Shown: in pieces, positions 56,996 to 64,000 of the stretch | Layout of the letters: each line of letters opens with the position of its first letter | Position numbering within the stretch: the first letter of the stretch is position 1 | NCBI RefSeq assembly: GCF_003473485.1 | Contig: NC_053049.1 | Location: 30,959,292-31,023,291, forward strand | Length of the DNA: 64,000 nt | Direction: 5' to 3' | Source of the DNA: Medicago truncatula | Taxonomy: Eukaryota; Streptophyta; Magnoliopsida; Fabales; Fabaceae | Program-made: the position numbers and the translations under genes | Notes under the pieces: generated by a model | Told to the model about the DNA's origin: nothing | The model's database searches: none | Seen by the model: only the letters and a program-made list of their open reading frames with translations

Positions 56996-58404
56996 TGTTG
57001 GAGTAAGCCCTAATAGCCAATCTTTGTTGATTGGGTTTGGCTTTGTATCATGATATTGATACAAGTATATATCGTGAATATATAATAATAAGGCATTTCT
57101 TTATTGATTTTGTTTTGTTTCAAAATAATAAAATCCCTAGAATAGTTAGTCCGTTTAATGGAACATTAAGTATAACTTAATTGTGAGACCCCGTTAAACA
57201 TAAGGAAACTATTCTTAAAGTATCCGTAGTCAAGCTTTGTTGAGAAGTGGGATATCATTAAAGCATAGAGACTATTATGTGGGTAGACTGATGATCACAT
57301 CTCACAGATCACAGATAAAGAGTTATCAAGTCTTCACATAGATATAAATATTAGGAGTAATATTTATATTGGATTGATCCGCCATGAGAATACTACATAG
57401 TAAAAGTTATGAAAAATGTCATAAGATATTCTCATAGTGATAGTGGTGTATTCCACCCTTCGACCTGAAACCACTATGTACCCTAGATGTTGGAGTCGAG
57501 TGCTTTGTCACCATTCAAACGTTGTCCGTAACAAGGTGACTATAAAGTTGGTTGATGGGTACTCCATGAATCATGCTGAGGGACATGAGTGACCGAGATA
57601 GAATTTTCCCCTCCTACATAACAGGAGAAATGTCTACGGGCCCAATATTGAGCTAGACAAGGATGACACGGTCTATGCCTTGTGTTCAATATAGACATGA
57701 GGGCAAAAGGGTAATTATACACATGAACATTATCACGGAAAGGTTTCGTCAGATCATATGACATTCTCGTCACTTGGGTAACAGTGATGTGTTGCTAGAT
57801 ACCGCTCACTGTTTATAATATTAAATACGTGATTTAATATTATTGTCAACGCTACGGGAACCTATTGGGTCACACACAAAGGACAGATAGATGAGAGAAA
57901 TAAATAAGTAAGACTTCTTTATAAAATAATAAGTGAGACTTATTAGTAATTAAATAATTAAATATGACTTTATTATTTGATTTACGAAAAATAGAGAAAC
58001 GCGGTCCACCGTAAGGTACGGTGTATTTAAGTGTTGTCTTGCTGACCACACAAGTAATTCTATAAATAGAACCCTTGTGTTGAAGCATGACTAACCTTTT
58101 GTGAGTGCTTAACCTAAAAAGTTGTGAAACCCTAGCCGCCACTCTCTAAACCTGGTTCTCTCTGAATCTCCGTTGGAATTGGCTAGAAGTTCTGTTCGTG
58201 TGGACTGAGTAGAGGCATCGCTTTGTATCAGAAATATTTCTTCGGTTCTGCTCTTCAAGAGGTAAACACATGAATCTTAAAGTGTTTAAGTTTCTATTTG
58301 ATTTGTGATTAATGATTTAATCAAGATCCGTTTCAATGAGATTTCTTCCGCAAAGAGGATTAAAATTGTGAAAAACCCTCTCTTAAAATCTTAAAATCCC
58401 TACA
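56996..58404 (+). repeat. Copia 5' LTR
   Basis: 1409 bp, TG...CA ends. Its first 203 bases differ from the visible part of the 3' LTR at two positions only. Confidence 0.88.
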
Positions 58405-61400
58405 GTGGTATCAGAACATGTGTTGCGATTAAATCATTGAATTCAAATCTATTTGTTGTTTGCCTGACATGGTTTTGTGATATGATCATATAAATATATA
58501 AGTCATCGACTTATGCTTTTGTTTCTTATATATGCGATGTATGTCATATGATAAAGCATGTTTCTGTTTCAAATTTTAGTTTGTTTATGATTTGTTTCGA
58601 TTTGGATCCTATGCATGCTATACGATTGTCGTTTTTGTTTCGTTATGATATCTTGTGTATGCTATACGATCCTGTTTTACCAAATTTGATTTGATAAAGG
58701 TACTTTTGAAGGATTTAGATAAAGTTATCATTTCTTTAATATTATTGAAACAAATTCATGAATTCTATAAGGTATTATTAAATTTAATATACCGTGAGAT
58801 CAGTTTTGAACTGATATTTAGAGTAACATGTTGATCACAAATTTTGATTTGTTTTGTTTGAGGAATTAATAGTTACGATTTGCCTGTCTGTTTTGAATAT
58901 GATTCAAAACCAATTACATGCTCTTCATTTCTTTTATGTTTTGAATATGATTCAAAACCAATTTTGTTGCTTTTCGATTTGATAAGTAAATACAAAATGT
59001 TTTGAAATATGAAGATGAGATCTGATGTTATTGTAGCAAATTTGGTTTAATATAATTGATTGGGATATTAATTTTCCAAGTTGAGAAGAGTTCTAATTTG
59101 GAATTGTCGTTATTTTCTTTCGGATAATAATGACCATTCAATATCAATTAATTATTTTCTTTCGGATATATGGCATACTGATGTCAATTAAGTGGCAAAG
59201 AAATCGTATAAAGTATTTTTATTTTTTTTTTTAAAATAAAATTTTGTTCCGAAGTATGTGGGTTAATTACGTATACACTGGAAGTTAGTTTCCAGATCAG
59301 AAATTGTTTCTGAATTTCCATGAATTGTTATGGTAATTGTTATTATAACAAATATGATATTTAATTGCCAATAATAAATTGGATATGATCCAAACTTTTC
59401 GGAAACGTAACTTGTTCCCTACGTAGATAACTGATTGGAAATTTTTCAAGTATGATATAGTGATATTATAAATGTTATAATAACATATATTATAAGTTTC
59501 TAATAATAATCTACACGAATTACTACTTACCATAGTATTATTATTTAGTTAATTAATTAATATGGTATATGGTTATGACCTTAGATTTTAGTGTTCTATT
59601 TATTTAAATACGACCTGCGTGTCGTGATTTATTTTATTTTTAAATACAACCTGTGTGTCGTGGTTTACTTTATTTATTTTATTTAAGGAGTTAAATATTG
59701 TAATTGTTCGAGTTGAAGAAGAGACAACGTCAAAAGATGATTTCGATGGAGAAATTTTTGAAGCTTGTTCGTGGGTCAAAGAATTGTAATAAAGTAGTTT
59801 ATTTAATTCTTACACGTTAGGAGGTCATAACCATAGTACCTAGTTTATTATTTTATGTATGTGATGCATGAAATGTGTGTTTAGATTAGTGCATGTATAT
59901 TTTAAATATTTTATATATACTTGCTATCTATGAACATGAATGTTATGTATAATATTAGATGTGTGTATAAGATACACAACTTAATTAAAATCCTTCAAAT
60001 AGAATATGAAGTAAATTATTGTTAAAGTATAACACACTTCAAGACTAATATCGAAATGTGTAGGTTTCGCCTCCGCGAGGTGCACTTTCTATACTAGTAA
60101 GTTGTGGTGCGGTAATTCTATTTACCGATTGTTATTCTGGATCTAACTTAACTATATTATTTTAATAAGATTAAAATATATATATTTACTTCAAAAGAAT
60201 ATTAAGTTAATTGCTTTTCAAAGGATGACACCCTTCAAGACTAATATCGAAATGTGTAAGTTTCGCCTCCGCGAGGTGCACTTTCTATACTAGTAAGTTG
60301 CGGTGCGGTAATTCTATTTACCCGACTGTTATTCTTTGGGTCCAACTTAACTAAATTATTTTAATATGATTAAAATAAATTTAGAAGCAATGTTTGGGAA
60401 CATCTATATGATAGATTAGAGTAATGAGTTATTCACTCAAATGATTTGAAAGTTGTATGAGATACAATTGGAAGGAGTTCCTACCTAAATAACTGAGTTT
60501 TGAGTACAGTCCCCGTTGACTTAAAGCAAGGTGAAATATGGATTTTAACCCACTAGAAAATCTTCCAATGAGATTTTCCGATTCAAATGTTGAAGGTCAT
60601 TTGATTTGAGTAAAATAGTGGGAGCATATTTAATTAAAGACCTAATTAATTATGTTTTTAAATCATGATACATTTATTTTATTTATTTTCTGTATTTAGA
60701 ATTTCTTCGGCATATACATTTTTATTATAATGTTAAATGTTCTTATGAAGAACAAAATTTTCAGAAAGGAGTTTCTGAATTGGTACAAAATTAAGAATTG
60801 TTCTTAAGAATAAGAAAAACTGTATAATTTCGAGCAACCATTTCCTAGCAACTTTCTATATATAAATTTGAAAAGAATGCTTGTCAGAAGCATTAGGTCG
60901 AATGAGTGGATATAAGATATCTCATAGTGGTAACGACAATGGATAATGATATGATCATTAATCTCAATGTTATAACTGCAAGGTAAGATAAAAGATTTCA
61001 ACCTATCAAGTACATGGAAACGGATAAGAATAAAATTCAAACTTTGTTTCTCTACCTTGGAGGGTTAAACATGGTTGCTAAATAGGGAAGCAATTATTTC
61101 AAAAGTTGAAAGCAAAATTGCTCGTAGTTTTGAAAGCGTCAAAATAAGAAAGAAGTAAGACTTCTTATTTACCCATATAGTTATATAAAGTTAAATTTCT
61201 ACTTCTGCATCATAAGTATATGATACTTGATGATTAATCTTATATTTGTTGAAATATAGAGTTTAAAGAAGTAGAACATTAACTATAAGTGAAGTCCACC
61301 TACGTCTAGAATGGAACAAATAGTTTCGTTGACTATAAGAGCTTATGCTTTGACTTAAACTTAACTTGATATGGAACCAAATAATTGTTATTAAATTCCA

Positions 61401-63797
61401 TATAATATAGAAGCATTATGTCCTAAATCTTGTATTGACAAGAGAAGGATTGTGTAGTTGAATAAAAGACAAATGTTGTCCTATTATCCAAATAATGTTT
61501 TCTATACAAGTGTGCTAATCAGGTAATGGAATTGAGTTCCAAGATCTTGATAAGCTGATCTATAACATATGAAAAAGGATCAAATGATATTTGAACCTTT
61601 TGTATATAATTGGCATTACTGTTTAGTACAAACAGGCGTGATTCACATTTCCAAAATCCATGGATATGGACTATTGGACTCATTTGATTTTATATCATTT
61701 GAAAGATGTGAGTCCCACCTTTCAAAATAGATTAGTATACCAGTCACCAACAAAGGTGAAAGGGCACGTAATTTATTTGAGTTTATATACATATGAGATG
61801 TATATGGAGAACTAAACATATTTTCTAGATATTGTTTCTATTACTTCATATAGCATTACTAAATCATTTAGTAGATAAGCAAAGTGTATTTGACACGATT
61901 GAAGAAAACTTTGAAATTGTTCAAAGATTTTAACAATGAAGTAAAAGGAATAAGTTTGAAAAGTATAAAGACCATACGAGTAAGTCGTGATGGTAAGTAC
62001 TTAATTAAGGAGTATAATGATTATTTATATCTCATCATGTTTGACATGAGTCGATCTAAAATAAGATTATGACTCTGTGACTCTTGTAATTGCTTTATTT
62101 ACAGTTATTCTTTACCCACGACAAGTTCCAATTGAGGTAATCATAAAGACACCATATTTGATATGGAGGTAAAGTACCTATTTTGACTTTATGATAATTT
62201 TAGGTTATATGGTTTACTAAATAAACTTCAAATTAAATGAATGTATACTTGTGGAGGTTCCCTTAGGAAACTAGAGGATACTATTTCTACATCTTCTTCC
62301 TTGACAAAAGTTGTTTGTCTCTAGAACTAGAGTATTCCTTTTCAAAGAGTATAGCTCTGCAAGAGCTGGTGGGAGTGATGTAGAACTTGAATTAAGTCAA
62401 GTACCACAAAATACATGTTTCTCTAAGAATGGAACATGAACCGATTCAACAAAGGGTTGTTGGTAAATTGCTAGTTCGAGTAGCACATGATCTAGATGAG
62501 TCTGATATGTCATAACACTAGGATGAGAAACATGATTTTGTCATGACTCAACAAGGTGATATGATGCTCATGGAAGATGAGCACCTGACTTACTAGAAGG
62601 TCGCAAATGGTCTGATTTTGAGAAGTAGCCATATGCCATGAGATATTATAAAGAAGCCATGTACACAAGCCATATATGGATATTGGTTATATCATTCAAA
62701 TGAGTATGACTCATAAAATGAATGTGAGTTTTCTTGTAGAAAACTAACATGGATGGTATTATGAATACATTTAAGATGTGATTGATTATATAAGGTTTCA
62801 TGCAATTCATGATGCATATCATGACGAAACCATTCCATCATCGTAATGCTTAAATCTAACGATCCCAATTCTCATTGTTGTATAATACATGTTCTAGAAG
62901 ATGGATAATGAGGTTTTATTCATTAATTGGAGCAACCTTATATATGTAGGATTTCGTTAATCCAAAGGATACTAGAAAGGTAGATGTATTATAAAATTCA
63001 TTTATGAATTAGAGAAAACTTCTCAAAGTTGAATTTTTATTTTATTAATGAAGTTTTATGAAAACTTTTATTAATAAAGAAATCTTGTGCACATAAGGAG
63101 ATTAGTGGGAGCATTGATATTAGTTTGGTGGAGTATGTGGATGACATACTAGTCACCTAAATAATTTATTTACACATGTAAGACATGGTTAGAAAATTAT
63201 TTTCAATATGTACCAAAATTGATTATAGTGTTCGACACTAGAATACCTTCAAGAATATCCTTGGATGTCTTAAAAGACTATGGATTGTTTCTTGAACACG
63301 GATGAAAGAAACATTGTAAATGAGTTACAATGATGTTGACTTTCATATCGGTGTACAGTATATCAAGATTGTAATTTGGAATAAATGTTATGCTAGGATA
63401 TCAACTATGAAATTTGTAAAAATACAAGCTTCAGATAGTTGTTGTTTCTATTACAGATGTCAAATATATATGATTTGGATTGTTTAGCTCATAGCTGAGT
63501 GAAAACATGTGTTTCTTGCATTGCGGATTCCATTGATCTCGTATGAGGTAAAATTGGTTTAAATCTTGCGAGCAATGAAAACTTGATCTCACCAATGATC
63601 CAAATGTATACTTCGACACTTCAATTTCTTTTCGATTGAAGATCGAAAATGGAAATTGAAAGAAGTATAACCTACCAACATAAGAAAGAGTTCCTGATCT
63701 CCTAGTATATTATCTTGCCCATAGTGTGCTTGATGCTAACACTTGACCAATAGATATTTAGTTAATATTTGATTGGCTTTTAGTGCTAGTGGGAGAT
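58405..63797 (+). pseudogene. Decayed copia interior (gag-pol remnants)
   Basis: No frame exceeds about 80 codons in 5.4 kb. Still readable on plus are GFVNPKDTRKV near 62950 and EYVDDILVT at 63131-63157, the latter being the copia reverse-transcriptase active-site motif (Y-V-D-D). These lie in the order expected for copia RT. Integrase, protease and RNase H were not recognised. The region cannot encode a polyprotein. Confidence 0.75.
60040..60331 (+). repeat. Direct repeat of 196-bp period in the copia interior
   Basis: caagactaatatcgaaatgt and gtttcgcctccgcgaggtgc, continuing to ggtgcggtaattctattta, occur at 60040-60135 and again at 60236-60331. The repeated part is more GC-rich than its surroundings and well conserved between copies. 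Confidence 0.88.
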
Positions 63798-64000
63798 TGT
63801 TGGAGTAAGCCCTAATAGCCAATCTTTGTTGATTGGGTTTGGCTTTGTATCATGATATTGATACAAGTATATATTGTGAATATATAATAATAAGGCATTT
63901 CTTTATTGATTTTGTTTTGTTTCAAAATAATAAAGTCCCTAGAATAGTTAGTCCGTTTAATGGAACATTAAGTATAACTTAATTGTGAGACCCCGTTAAA
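63798..64000 (+). repeat. Copia 3' LTR, first 203 bases
   Basis: It starts TGTTGGAGTAAGCCC right after the polypurine stretch and is cut by the window edge. Confidence 0.88.

Larger units (their letters stand above)
56996..64000 (+). mobile_element. Copia-type LTR retrotransposon, running off the right edge
   Basis: 5' LTR 56996-58404 (TGTTGGAGTAAGCCC to ATCCCTACA), primer site gtggtatcagaacatg at 58405, interior 58405-63797, polypurine gtgggagat just before the 3' LTR at 63798. It inserted in gypsy LTR2. The expected TSD is ccaat (56991-56995), whose partner lies outside the window. Same LTR family as the solo LTR at 13972-15396. Confidence 0.88.

Overview
This is plant nuclear DNA: AT-rich, with multi-exon genes that have GT-AG introns and dense nested transposable elements. 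The gene families (UGT91-type glycosyltransferases with an HAGWTSVVEA core, an RLCK-VI kinase) and the repeat types (Ogre-like LTR, 'ggtccct' MULE-MITEs) suggest a legume, perhaps Medicago or a close relative. The species is inference; nothing in the sequence names it.

Host genes, left to right. (1) An 11-exon WD40 gene on + (414-5927) encodes a 334-residue WDR82/SWD2-type COMPASS subunit; two introns are swollen by MITEs and a miniature LTR element. (2) Three intronless UGT91-like glycosyltransferase genes on - lie at 6773-8173, 10098-11504 and 22841-24250. They are a tandem family whose third member was pushed away by a CACTA transposon and an LTR retroelement. (3) A seven-exon RLCK class VI kinase gene on + (38879-42111). 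(4) A single-exon TPR-like protein gene on + (45307-45957). (5) Two tandemly duplicated genes on + for 93-residue secreted, basic, proline-rich peptides (47419-47700 and 50247-50528). I cannot assign these to a known peptide family; they are the best candidates for undescribed biology here.

Much of the remaining window is transposons, many with boundaries fixed by exact target-site duplications (TSDs). At 12.0-22.4 kb lie a decayed Mutator element, a CACTA element whose TNP2 gene is split by a solo copia LTR, and an Ogre-like solo LTR. At 24.8-26.2 kb a hAT sits inside a larger inverted-repeat element. At 27.4-36.3 kb one non-LTR retrotransposon (LINE) on - has been hit by a hAT, by a hAT carrying another hAT, and by a Mutator-like element carrying a MITE. 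At 36.3-37.8 kb there is an array of eight units of about 170 bp. From 51.5 kb to the end, LTR retrotransposons nest: a gypsy-type element with 2.3-kb LTRs and almost no internal region was entered by a Stowaway MITE and by a copia element (56996 to beyond the edge).

The copia element is notable because its two LTRs are nearly identical where both are visible, yet its internal region has no long reading frame, suggesting recent movement using proteins from elsewhere. No tRNA or rRNA gene, CRISPR array or prokaryotic feature was seen. Boundaries and frames were read by eye; no alignment or database search was run.
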